From Pseudomonadota bacterium (GTDB taxonomy: Bacteria > Pseudomonadota > Alphaproteobacteria > Acetobacterales > Acetobacteraceae), in the NCBI GenBank assembly GCA_021808055.1, contig JAKBCH010000067.1:1-9109 (forward strand): DNA of 9,109 nt, given 5' to 3'. The first letter of the stretch is position 1. Each line of letters begins with the position of its first letter. Shown piece by piece: positions 1 to 6,559 of this stretch. The notes under the pieces are model-generated. The model saw only the letters and a list, made by a program, of their open reading frames with translations. It ran no database searches and was not told the origin of the DNA. The translations under genes and the position numbers were made by a program.

Positions 1-24
1 ATTTACTAAGAATTTTGCTAGGAT

Positions 25-45
25 CGGCGGCAATGAATGCCGCCG
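25..45. other. Short GC-rich hairpin, possible terminator
   Basis: CGGCGGCA (25-32) pairs perfectly with TGCCGCCG (38-45) around a 5-base loop, giving an 8-bp stem. No clear T tract follows on either strand, so a terminator role is only possible. It lies in AT-richer sequence at the left edge of the window, where I see no recognisable gene between 1 and about 196. Confidence 0.35.
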
Positions 46-196
46 CTATTTAGAGATGTTCATAATAAATCTCCATGACAGGCGCCGGAAGACACTCTCC
101 CGAACCAAAACCCGCCATGAAAAATCCACCCAAACTCTGCTTCTCAGGTTCGCCCCGCATCGACGCTCGAAACCCACGCCGGCCGCATCGGGTTAG

Positions 197-682
197 GAGG
201 CTGATGAAAAACTCCGCGCCGCGATCCGTAGCCAATTCCTGCCCATCAGCCTCGGCGCGCAAGGCGGGCACGATACATCGGGCGTGGTCAGCGCCGGGCC
301 ACAGGTCAAATTGTCTTTGCCTCTGTTCAACCGCAACCGTCCAGCAATTCAAACCGCCGAGGCCGCGCGCGCCGCCCTGCGCGCGCAATATGCGGCCAGC
401 CTGGCTGATGCCCGGAACGGCGCTGAGGCGCTGGAGCAAAGCATAACCATGCTGCAACGCCAGAGCGCGCAGGCGGATCAGGCCGCCGCGCAGGCAGCTT
501 CCATCGCTGAGGATGCAAGCCGTACCTTTGCTGCAGGAGGGCTGGATACCAGGGCGGAGACATATCTGATCACTGCGGCGGGAGACCGTGAGCGTGAAGC
601 GATCCAGCTGCACACGCAACTGCAAGCGGCAAAACTCCCCTTGGCCGTGCTGCTGGGCTTCGGCTTGCCTGTTCACGGTTGA
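197..682 (+). pseudogene. TolC-family outer-membrane efflux protein, 3' remnant
   Basis: The frame is open from 197 to a TGA at 680-682, about 161 codons. It begins EADEKLRAAIRSQFLPISLG, then GPQVKLSLPLFNRN, then a long Ala/Gln-rich helical stretch, and ends near LLGFGLP. This pattern is typical of the second half of TolC/CzcC-like outer-membrane channel proteins (OEP family), which pair with RND or other tripartite exporters. The family is usually 400-500 residues, so the signal peptide and first half are missing. An in-frame TAG at 194-196 sits just before the homologous block, roughly where the family often has a Tyr. The sequence from about 75 to 196 does not continue the family convincingly in any one frame. 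A GTG at 284 could give a 132-residue product, but it would lack half a beta-barrel repeat and any export signal. No efflux pump partner is present in the window. Confidence 0.72.
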
Positions 683-773
683 ACCACGCGCCAACCCACC
701 GCCTGAAACGTAAGCGTCTTGGCGTTGCAGGACCATCCGCCCTTTGCGATGCTGTGCAAAGCCATTTTGGATG

Positions 774-779
774 AGAGGG
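774..779 (+). promoter_or_regulatory. Ribosome binding site for the TTG start at 787
   Basis: AGAGGG lies 7 bases before the TTG at 787, and an in-frame TGA at 772-774 blocks any earlier start. This makes TTG 787 the better-supported start of the cis-prenyltransferase, although the ATG at 808 remains possible. Confidence 0.5.
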
Positions 780-786
780 TTCTGAA

Positions 787-1614
787 TTGCCGGGCGGTTT
801 GACATGTATGCGCTTGGGTTTGCGATGGGCGGCGGCACCCGTGTGGCGGCTGGCCTACGGTCTTTACGAACGCCAGCTCGAAAGGCAGGTGCGGGCTTTG
901 CCCATGCCCGGCCATGTTGGCATCATTCTCGACGGCAACCGGCGCCATGCGCGCGAGGCCGGCGTACAGAACCCGGATGCGATTTACCGCCTCGGCGCGG
1001 CAAAGTTGGATGATCTCCTGGCCTGGAGCGCTGACCTTGGCGTGCGCCGGGTCACGCTTTGGGTATTTTCACCTGATAATCTGCGCCGCCCGGAAGCCGA
1101 GGTGGGTGGCATTTTTGGTGCGGTCGAGGCCAAGATGCGTGCGCTCGCCGCAGACCCGCATATCCACCACAAAGGCGTGCATATTACCGCCATGGGGCGC
1201 CGCGACCTGCTGCCCCTTGCTTTGCTGGAGGCCGTGGACGCGGCTGAAGCCGCGACACGCGGCAACGACCAAATCACCGTGACATTGGCGATTGGCTATG
1301 GCGGACGCGAGGAAATCGCCGATGCCGTGCGCGCCCTGCTGGAAGATTACGCAGCCCAGGGCCTCTCCACGGCGCAGGCCGCTGCCCTGGTCTCGCCCGA
1401 GACAATCCGGCGGCATCTTTATTTGGCTGGAACACCAGATCCGGATCTGATCATCCGCACCAGCGGCGAGACGCGGCTTTCCGGCTTCATGTTGTGGCAG
1501 AGCGTGCATAGCGAGCTGTATTTCTGCGACGTGAACTGGCCGGTGATGCGCCGGATCGATTATTTGCGCGCTATCCGCGCCTACCAGCGCCGCGAGCGGC
1601 GCTTTGGAACCTGA
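787..1614 (+). CDS. uppS: Isoprenyl (cis-prenyl) transferase, UppS family
   Basis: This predicted cytosolic or membrane-associated enzyme would condense isopentenyl diphosphate onto an allylic diphosphate in cis, making a polyprenyl diphosphate lipid-carrier precursor. At 275 residues it has normal family length. Visible motifs are HVGIILDGNRR with the catalytic Asp at about residue 49, FSPDNLRRP, GYGGRREI-like GYGGREEI, and PDPDLIIRTSGETRLSGF with diphosphate-binding Arg224 and Arg230, then LWQSVHSELYF. The usual Trp of the GN(G/R)RWA motif is His54 here. The overall wording (LYGLYERQL, AGTPDPDL, RRIDYLRAIRAYQRR) resembles from memory the actinobacterial short-chain/decaprenyl type more than E. 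coli UppS, so product length is uncertain. The start is TTG 787, with a ribosome site AGAGGG; ATG 808 is the alternative and would remove seven residues. It lies 7 bases before the DedA-PAP2 gene and is probably co-transcribed with it. The usual frr/cdsA neighbours are absent, which suggests an accessory paralogue. Confidence 0.93.
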   Translation: MPGGLTCMRLGLRWAAAPVWRLAYGLYERQLERQVRALPMPGHVGIILDGNRRHAREAGVQNPDAIYRLGAAKLDDLLAWSADLGVRRVTLWVFSPDNLRRPEAEVGGIFGAVEAKMRALAADPHIHHKGVHITAMGRRDLLPLALLEAVDAAEAATRGNDQITVTLAIGYGGREEIADAVRALLEDYAAQGLSTAQAAALVSPETIRRHLYLAGTPDPDLIIRTSGETRLSGFMLWQSVHSELYFCDVNWPVMRRIDYLRAIRAYQRRERRFGT

Positions 1615-1621
1615 AACGCCC

Positions 1622-3643
1622 ATGGACCTTATCCACAGCCTCATCTCTGCTACTGTCACTTTCGCCAGCGGGCATCGCCTGCTAGCTTATGGTCTGGCCT
1701 TTCTACTGGCGGCAGCGGAGGCGTTTCCGGTCGTTGGTGCCTTGGTACCCGGCACGGCGATCATCGTTGGGCTTGGCGCGCTGGTGCCAGGCGGCGCTCT
1801 GGCGATGTGGCCGCTGATCGGCTTCACCGCCGCCGGCGCTCTTACGGGGGATGGTCTCTCTTACCTGTTCGGGCGGCTCTATAAGCAACGTGCCATAGGG
1901 ATGTGGCCATTGCGGGCGAGACCGGGCCTGTTGGCGGCGGGCGAAGCGTTTTTTGCCCGCCATGGCAGTAAGGCGGTGCTGATTTCCCGCTTCTTACCAG
2001 GAGTGCGAGCCGCCATCCCAATGGTGGCGGGCATGTCCGGCATGTCCGCCGTCAGATTCTATGCGGTCGATATTTGTGCCGCCGCGTTGTTTGCGTTGGC
2101 GCATATCTGGTTCGGCATGGCGATTGGCGCCTCCTTGACGGTTCTTCACGCCATCGCCGGGCGGCTGGTGGTGCTGGTGCTCATCCTGGCGGCAGCGCTG
2201 GCGTTGGCTGTGTGGTTGACCCCCTGGGTCATCCGGCGTGCCACCGGGCTGCTGGCGCGCCTGCGCGGGCCGATGCGGCAATGGGCTGAGGCCAGAGACG
2301 GCTGGGCAAGGCAGTTTGTGCGCTCGCTTTTAGACCCAGACCGTCCCGAAACGCTGGGTCTGCTGGCGCTAGGCGCCATGCTGATCGGCGGGCTTTGGCT
2401 GTTCTTCGGCGTGCTGCAGGATGTTGTCGCGGGAGACCCGCTGGTGCGGGCGGATGCGGCGATCTTTCATTTTCTGCAATCGCTGCGCACGCCGGTGGTT
2501 GACCAGGTGATGGTGGCCATTACCGAACTGGGCGATGCGGCGGTGGTCATCCCCGTGCTTGTGGTAACATTGGTTTGGCTTACTTGGCAGCGTGCCTGGC
2601 GCGCTGCGTTTTATGGGCTTGCCGCCGTGGCTGGGGCCAGCCTGTTTGCATTCCTGATGAAGATCACCTTGCGGCAAACCCGTCCAGACTCGATCTTTGC
2701 TGGGTGGAACTCCTATTCTTTCCCGAGCGGCCACGCCACGGCCAGCGCGGCCTTGTACGGATTTCTCGTTGTGCTGATTTGCAGAGAGGTGGGAGCACGC
2801 GTCCGCGTCCTGGCTACATTGGCCGCGGTCCTGCTGGTGGGCGCCATTGCCTTCTCGCGGCTTTATCTCGGTGCGCACTGGGTTTCTGACGTGACGGCCG
2901 GATTGGCCTTTGGCGTGGCTTGGGTGGCATTGCTGGGAATCGTCTATTTGCAGCATGCACGCAGGGAGGTGCGCGCCCCTGGCCTCGCGGCGGCGGGGCT
3001 CGCCGTACTGCTCTTGGCAGGTGGGCTGCATATCGCAACCAAACACGCCGTGGATATGCGGCGCTATGCGCTTACTTTGCCCGTGCGTGAAATGTCCCTC
3101 ACGGATTGGCGCAATGGCGGATGGGCCAACCTGCCTGTATGGCGTGTCGATCTCACGGGCGATTATGAAGAGCCGTTTGTTCTGCAATGGGCAGGATCCT
3201 TGGCGCCCTTGAAAGCCACCTTGCTGGAACATGGCTGGCAGGTGCCTGTACCGTGGGATTTGTCATCATCTGCGGAATGGCTATTGCCCAACGCCAAGGC
3301 AGACGCATTACCCGTGTTGCCGCATCTCGATAATGGCCGGTCAGAGGCATTGGTGATGATTAAAACTGGCAGCAATGTGCCGCGCGGCCAGAGGTTGATT
3401 TTAAGGGTTTGGCCGTCTGGCACGGTGCTGACCAACGCAGGACTTACGCAGCCGCTTTGGATTGGCACTGTGGTTGCAGAGAAAGTGGAGCATCTGAAGC
3501 CGTTCGCCAGCCTTGTCGATGAGCAGAATGATGTGAACAGCGCTTTGCAAACTCTCCGAATGGCCTTGCCGGGAATAGAATCGGAAAATCGTGCTCCCGC
3601 AGTGGCGGAATGGAATGGCGAGGTTTTGCTTGGACAGTCTTGA
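1622..3643 (+). CDS. DedA-PAP2-LssY_C fusion membrane protein
   Basis: A 673-residue multi-pass inner-membrane protein with three parts. Residues about 10-195 are DedA/SNARE-associated: Glu33 in AEAFPVVGALVPG, and RFLPGVR with Arg123 and Arg129, spaced like the essential arginines of E. coli DedA proteins. Residues about 245-450 are a PAP2 acid-phosphatase domain with all three signatures: K347-ITLRQT-RP, PSGH 368-371, and SRLYLGAHWVSD with Ser412, Arg413, His419 and Asp423. Residues about 470-673 are a non-membrane LssY C-terminal domain of unknown role. PAP2 enzymes of this type dephosphorylate undecaprenyl diphosphate or phosphatidyl phosphates, and DedA proteins are reported polyprenyl-phosphate flippases. 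The upstream cis-prenyltransferase ends 7 bases before ATG 1622, arguing for coupled translation. A TTG at 1604 would overlap that gene and add six residues; I prefer the ATG, although its ribosome site is weak. The substrate is inferred from context. Confidence 0.93.
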   Translation: MDLIHSLISATVTFASGHRLLAYGLAFLLAAAEAFPVVGALVPGTAIIVGLGALVPGGALAMWPLIGFTAAGALTGDGLSYLFGRLYKQRAIGMWPLRARPGLLAAGEAFFARHGSKAVLISRFLPGVRAAIPMVAGMSGMSAVRFYAVDICAAALFALAHIWFGMAIGASLTVLHAIAGRLVVLVLILAAALALAVWLTPWVIRRATGLLARLRGPMRQWAEARDGWARQFVRSLLDPDRPETLGLLALGAMLIGGLWLFFGVLQDVVAGDPLVRADAAIFHFLQSLRTPVVDQVMVAITELGDAAVVIPVLVVTLVWLTWQRAWRAAFYGLAAVAGASLFAFLMKITLRQTRPDSIFAGWNSYSFPSGHATASAALYGFLVVLICREVGARVRVLATLAAVLLVGAIAFSRLYLGAHWVSDVTAGLAFGVAWVALLGIVYLQHARREVRAPGLAAAGLAVLLLAGGLHIATKHAVDMRRYALTLPVREMSLTDWRNGGWANLPVWRVDLTGDYEEPFVLQWAGSLAPLKATLLEHGWQVPVPWDLSSSAEWLLPNAKADALPVLPHLDNGRSEALVMIKTGSNVPRGQRLILRVWPSGTVLTNAGLTQPLWIGTVVAEKVEHLKPFASLVDEQNDVNSALQTLRMALPGIESENRAPAVAEWNGEVLLGQS

Positions 3644-3648
3644 ACCGC

Positions 3649-3990
3649 TTAATTAATCCGTTGCTGGGCTGGGTGCAGCCCAGCCCGTGGCGGCAAAGTG
3701 ACAATCAGCAGAAGCATCGCGCCGATGAGCACCAGGAAAGCTCCTATTCGGCTCAATTCAAATCCGCCTTGGACCGTGGTTTTGTCGAGCAGGTCGCCAG
3801 CTGTGGCACCTAGCGGACGGTTGAGGACGAACGCCGCGCCAAACACCAGAGCGCCACCGCCAAAACCAAGGCCGTTGCTGTCCGCCATCCAGTTTCCGAG
3901 CGCAGTCCCAGGGTTTGCGAGAACAGGATTGTAATCCAGTAGAAAGTTTCAGTGCGGGGCATCGTCAAGCAATTCACCGAGACGCAGCCT
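3649..3990 (-). pseudogene. COG4705-type membrane protein, decayed
   Basis: On the minus strand, 3888 to 3649 reads ADSNGLGFGGGALVFG, then AAFVLNRPLGATAGDLLDK, a final hydrophobic helix and LPPRAGLHP. This is the C-terminal pattern I recognise from the uncharacterised membrane-anchored family COG4705. Upstream, 3960 to 3911 reads TETFYWITILFSQTLG in one frame, and TALGNWMADS continues in the next frame. One base therefore appears lost near 3905-3911 (minus-strand CTGGGACTGCG). Intact relatives, from memory, carry roughly 25 more residues between GGALVFG and the FVLTRPLGA motif; here the two are joined at about 3835-3842, suggesting an internal deletion. A stop also precedes the block near 4000, and the N-terminal membrane helices are absent. 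Only about 110 residues are recognisable. It shares strand with the two-component genes, so it may once have belonged to that operon. The family function is unknown. Confidence 0.68.
3666..3686. terminator. Hairpin between convergent genes
   Basis: GGGCTGGG (3666-3673) pairs perfectly with CCCAGCCC (3679-3686) around a 5-base loop. It lies 22 bases after the DedA-PAP2 stop and within the tail of the convergent decayed gene, so it could end transcription from the left. No T tract follows, so this is a stem-loop with a plausible, unproven terminator role. Confidence 0.4.
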
Positions 3991-4018
3991 TCAGTTTATC
4001 GCCACACAGCCAGCGAGA

Positions 4019-4050
4019 CAGCCTGCCCCGATGCGTATCGGGGCAGGCTG
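4019..4050. repeat. Perfect inverted repeat, 14-bp stem
   Basis: CAGCCTGCCCCGAT (4019-4032) and ATCGGGGCAGGCTG (4037-4050) pair without mismatch around a 4-base loop GCGT. No T tract follows on either strand. It sits 18 bases beyond the minus-strand TAA at 4069-4071, so it could be the terminator of that remnant. It could equally be one copy of a dispersed palindromic element; I see no second copy in the window. Confidence 0.7.
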
Positions 4051-4068
4051 GTTGGCCGACAGCTTTGA

Positions 4069-4165
4069 TTAGTCGGCGTTCGGGCCTTCGGCGCTGTTAT
4101 GGGCGCCACCGCCAGCCTCTTTGATGCACGCGTTGCCGCCCAAAGCAGCAATCAGCCAGTTTAGG
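4069..4165 (-). pseudogene. Short coding-like remnant, unknown family
   Basis: The minus strand reads FLNWLIAALGGNACIKEAGG, then GAHNSAEGPNAD, then TAA at 4069-4071. The frame is closed upstream by a TAA near 4166, and no ATG or GTG with a ribosome site precedes it, so it looks like the 3' end of a lost gene. I do not recognise the family. The stretch from here to 4211, including AT-richer sequence at 4160-4185, holds nothing else I can identify. Chance coding-like sequence is a real alternative. Confidence 0.25.
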
Positions 4166-4211
4166 AATTAACTACAATAGACTTGGACCACTCATTGGGG
4201 GCTTGCCAGTA

Positions 4212-4439
4212 TCAGCTGCATTGCATCGGGCAAGCGTTATGATTTGCTCTGTTGTCATTTTTGGAAACAGGCGTAACAGCCTGCGACATCTTCCATTGAG
4301 CCGCCTCATGATTCACATGACGCTGACCGAGCTGAGGTATAGAGTGCGCCGAGTGGGGAACATCGGCGAGTGCTGGGGCAGCTAACCCGGCCAGGATCGC
4401 CAAAGCGCCAAGCGTGCGGGCAGGATATGAAAACTTCAT
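4212..4439 (-). CDS. Small putative secreted protein, His-rich, CPMQC tail
   Basis: A 75-residue protein I cannot assign to a family. Residues 1-25 form a clear Sec signal peptide: a basic start (Lys2, Arg8), hydrophobic core LGALAILAGLA, and APALA before Asp26 as the signal peptidase I site. The predicted mature chain is about 50 residues with five His (29, 32, 41, 44, 67) and a C-terminal CPMQC (Cys70, Met72, Cys74), so periplasmic metal or copper binding is conceivable but unproven. GGAG at 4447-4450 lies 7 bases before ATG 4439, which fixes the start; ATG 4445 and TTG 4463 fit the site worse. It lies 86 bases downstream of the histidine kinase stop on the same strand, so it may belong to that operon. 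The C-terminal part could also be altered by an old frameshift. Confidence 0.6.
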   Translation of the reverse strand: MKFSYPARTLGALAILAGLAAPALADVPHSAHSIPQLGQRHVNHEAAQWKMSQAVTPVSKNDNRANHNACPMQCS

Positions 4440-4525
4440 CGTCATTCTCCATAGATCGTTCAATCGCAGCGCCGGCCTCGCCGGACGCCTTGCAATCGTT
4501 TTGCCGGAGAAGACTTAGATGAAAC

Positions 4526-5839
4526 TTAGGTTCCCGGCATTGGCATGATCACCCGCGCGAGAACGCCACTTGCACCATCCGTGCGGTTGCGAACCTCAAG
4601 ACCGAAGCCGTGGCGTTCGGCAATCCGGCGTGCGATGGCCAGACCCAAACCAGTCCCTTCTGCCCCCCCTGGGGCGGCGCGAAAGAAGCGTTCAAAAATA
4701 TGCGCTTCGGTGCCTGCGGGAAGACCAAGACCGGTGTCCAGCACCTCGGCGGAAAACCCGCCATTTGTCCTCCGCAGGGAAATATCGACCTTGCCGCCTT
4801 TGGGTGTGTAGGTCAGCGCATTTTCGATGAGATTGGCGAATAGGGTGCGGACTTCATCTTCGGCGCCGTTGATCGCGGCCGCCGGGGTAATTTCCGCGCC
4901 CATATCGATGCCCTTGCGGGTGGCAAGCGCCGCCTGGTCCGCCACGCAGTCAAGCAATAATGCGGCAACATCGAACTGGATACGGGACGGAGATTGTAGT
5001 TCGTCGAGCCGGGCGAGACGCAGGAGCTGATCAACCAGCTGTGCCGCCCGGCGTGCAACCGCCGCCAGCGCGTCCAGCCGCGGGCGTGCCGGCGGCACCT
5101 CGGTGGTGAGGTTGCCGATCTCGATTTGCATCGCGGCGATTGGCGTGCGCAGCGTGTGGGCGGCGTCGGCAAGGAACCGCTTCTGCGCCGCAAGTGCATT
5201 ATGCAGCCTCAAAATCAGACCGTTCATGCCAGTTACCAGCGGTGCCAGTTCGGCTGGCACGTCCGTAAGCGGCAATGGTTCCGTGGCCATGATGCTGCGC
5301 GTGGCGAGTTCGCCGACTAGAATATCGAGCCGCCGTAATGTCCGGTGCAGGACGAGGCCGACCACCAGCCACGAAAGCGGAATAAGCAACAATACCGGCA
5401 GAGCCACGCTCATTGCGTCGTTGCTTGCAACCTCGTTACGTACGGTGACGCGTTGGGCCACCTCCACCGTCCGGGCCGCACCGTGCAGCGAATAAACCCG
5501 CCAAGCCTTGCCATCGATTCTGAGGACGGTAAAGCCGTCGCTGGGGAGCAGCGGAACAGCAGCGTCTGGGAGGGACTGATGCACGATATGGCCACCCGCG
5601 TCCCAGATGGTCACAGCAAAGCGATCTTCGGAGTCCTGATCTGGTGCAGAAGGGGCGTTGGCTACGGCCAGCCCTGGCCCCGCGTTCAGGGCGATCTGGC
5701 GAAGCTGCCTATCAAGAAAATCGGCCGTCTCGCTCTTGCTGTATAGATACGCCACGCTGGCGGCGATCAGCCCGGCCGCCGCGAGCAGCAGGGTGACCCA
5801 GACCAAAGTCGTCCGGCGCAAGGAAGGACGGCGGCTCAT
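4526..5839 (-). CDS. Two-component sensor histidine kinase (QseC/PmrB-like)
   Basis: A 437-residue inner-membrane kinase. TM1 spans about residues 12-33, a small periplasmic sensor region about 34-142, and TM2 about 143-168, followed by a HAMP-like linker. The H-box is DAAHTLRTPI with phospho-accepting His228, the N-box NLIENALTYTPKGG with Asn340, the G1 box DTGLGLP at Asp368, the F box ERFFRA, and the G2 box GTGLGLAIARR from Gly395, so every catalytic box is present. It should autophosphorylate and pass phosphate to the regulator encoded just before it. ATG 5839 overlaps the regulator stop as ATGA, indicating translational coupling; a GTG at 5854 would add five residues and is less likely. 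The signal is unknown. The divergent proton-pump gene and the organism's probable acid habitat suggest pH, metal or cation sensing, which is inference only. Confidence 0.93.
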   Translation of the reverse strand: MSRRPSLRRTTLVWVTLLLAAAGLIAASVAYLYSKSETADFLDRQLRQIALNAGPGLAVANAPSAPDQDSEDRFAVTIWDAGGHIVHQSLPDAAVPLLPSDGFTVLRIDGKAWRVYSLHGAARTVEVAQRVTVRNEVASNDAMSVALPVLLLIPLSWLVVGLVLHRTLRRLDILVGELATRSIMATEPLPLTDVPAELAPLVTGMNGLILRLHNALAAQKRFLADAAHTLRTPIAAMQIEIGNLTTEVPPARPRLDALAAVARRAAQLVDQLLRLARLDELQSPSRIQFDVAALLLDCVADQAALATRKGIDMGAEITPAAAINGAEDEVRTLFANLIENALTYTPKGGKVDISLRRTNGGFSAEVLDTGLGLPAGTEAHIFERFFRAAPGGAEGTGLGLAIARRIAERHGFGLEVRNRTDGASGVLARVIMPMPGT

Positions 5840-6492
5840 TTTGGCACCATCCACCCGGCACCGCGAATGTTGAGAATGGTTCCCTTGCCGAACTTGCGGC
5901 GGACGGAATGGATCAGCACCTCCACCGCGTTACTCTCCACCTCCTCGCCCCACCCATACAGGCGCTCTTCGATCTGCGCGCGAGAGAGGATATGCCCAGG
6001 CCGCTCCATTAGTGCCTGCATCAGCCCGTATTCCCGCGCGGGCAGAAGTTCCGTACGTCCGCCATGGGAAAATTCATGCGTGCCGGTATCAAGAGCCGCC
6101 TCTCTCGTTTCCAATCGTGATGTCGCCCTGCCGGCGCGGCGGCGCATCAGTGCGCGCATGCGCGCCAGCAGCTCGGGCACCTCGAACGGCTTCACCAAAT
6201 AATCATCGGCACCGAGGTCCAGCCCGGCAACCCGGTCCTCAAGCGCATCGCGGGCGGTGATCACGAGCACTGGCGTCTCCACACCCTGCCGCCGCGCCGC
6301 TTTCAGCACGGCCAAGCCATCCATGCCGGGCAGGCCAAGATCCAGCAGCGCGATGGCATAGGCGGTGCCGCGCAGCGCCTCCTGGGCGGTGAGGCCGTCA
6401 CGAACCCAATCCACCGTCATACCGGCGGATTTCAGCGCGGCGACCAGGCCGTTACCGATTAAGGCGTCATCTTCGATCAGCAGCACACGCAT
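5836..6492 (-). CDS. OmpR/PhoB-family response regulator (QseB/PmrA-like)
   Basis: A 218-residue DNA-binding regulator of normal length. The N-terminal receiver domain opens MRVLLIEDDALIGNGL with acidic Asp8 and Asp9, has the phospho-acceptor Asp51 in LLDLGLPGMDG, Thr79 and Lys101 in DDYLVKPFE. The C-terminal winged helix (about 125-218) includes LLPAREYGLMQALMERPGHILSRAQIEERLYGW, shown here only in part as LPAREYGLMQALM, and ends with VEVLIHSVRRKFG and IRGAGWMVPK, all typical of OmpR proteins. The start is ATG 6492; the reading frame stays open upstream into the divergent ATPase, but that extension has no receiver homology. It is the first gene of the minus-strand operon and overlaps the kinase by four bases. 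Its targets may include its own promoter and the divergent ATPase gene, judged from position alone. Confidence 0.94.
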   Translation of the reverse strand: MRVLLIEDDALIGNGLVAALKSAGMTVDWVRDGLTAQEALRGTAYAIALLDLGLPGMDGLAVLKAARRQGVETPVLVITARDALEDRVAGLDLGADDYLVKPFEVPELLARMRALMRRRAGRATSRLETREAALDTGTHEFSHGGRTELLPAREYGLMQALMERPGHILSRAQIEERLYGWGEEVESNAVEVLIHSVRRKFGKGTILNIRGAGWMVPK

Positions 6493-6559
6493 GCGCCGAG
6501 CTTGTGCCAAGGCGGCAGGCTGGGCAAGGGCTGTAATTTGGGGGCATAACGGGGTTGTG
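6493..6559. promoter_or_regulatory. Divergent promoter region, regulator / H+-ATPase
   Basis: These 67 bases separate the starts of the response regulator and the ATPase, so they should carry parts of both promoters. I see no convincing consensus -35/-10 pair. CATAAC at 6545-6550 and TGTAAT at 6532-6537 are weak -10 candidates for the ATPase. Two related octamers, GCCAAGGC (6506-6513) and GGCAAGGG (6523-6530), match at 6 of 8 positions and lie 17 bases apart; they could be a regulator site or chance. Confidence 0.45.

Noticed and set aside
799..804. TTGACA resembling a -35 box
   Set aside because: It lies inside the cis-prenyltransferase start region and has no -10 match at 16-18 bases downstream.
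50..838. Long open frame on the minus strand (262 codons)
   Set aside because: It runs antisense to the TolC remnant, whose plus-strand translation has clear family residues; the minus product has no recognisable domain and looks like a high-GC shadow.
2369..3232. 287-codon minus-strand frame inside the DedA-PAP2 gene
   Set aside because: The plus strand has all PAP2 motifs here; the antisense product is rich in Gln, His, Arg and Pro with no domain pattern.
6365..6559. N-terminal extension of the ATPase to 6365
   Set aside because: It overlaps the receiver-domain coding sequence on the other strand and shows no ATPase homology; ATG 6560 gives normal family length.
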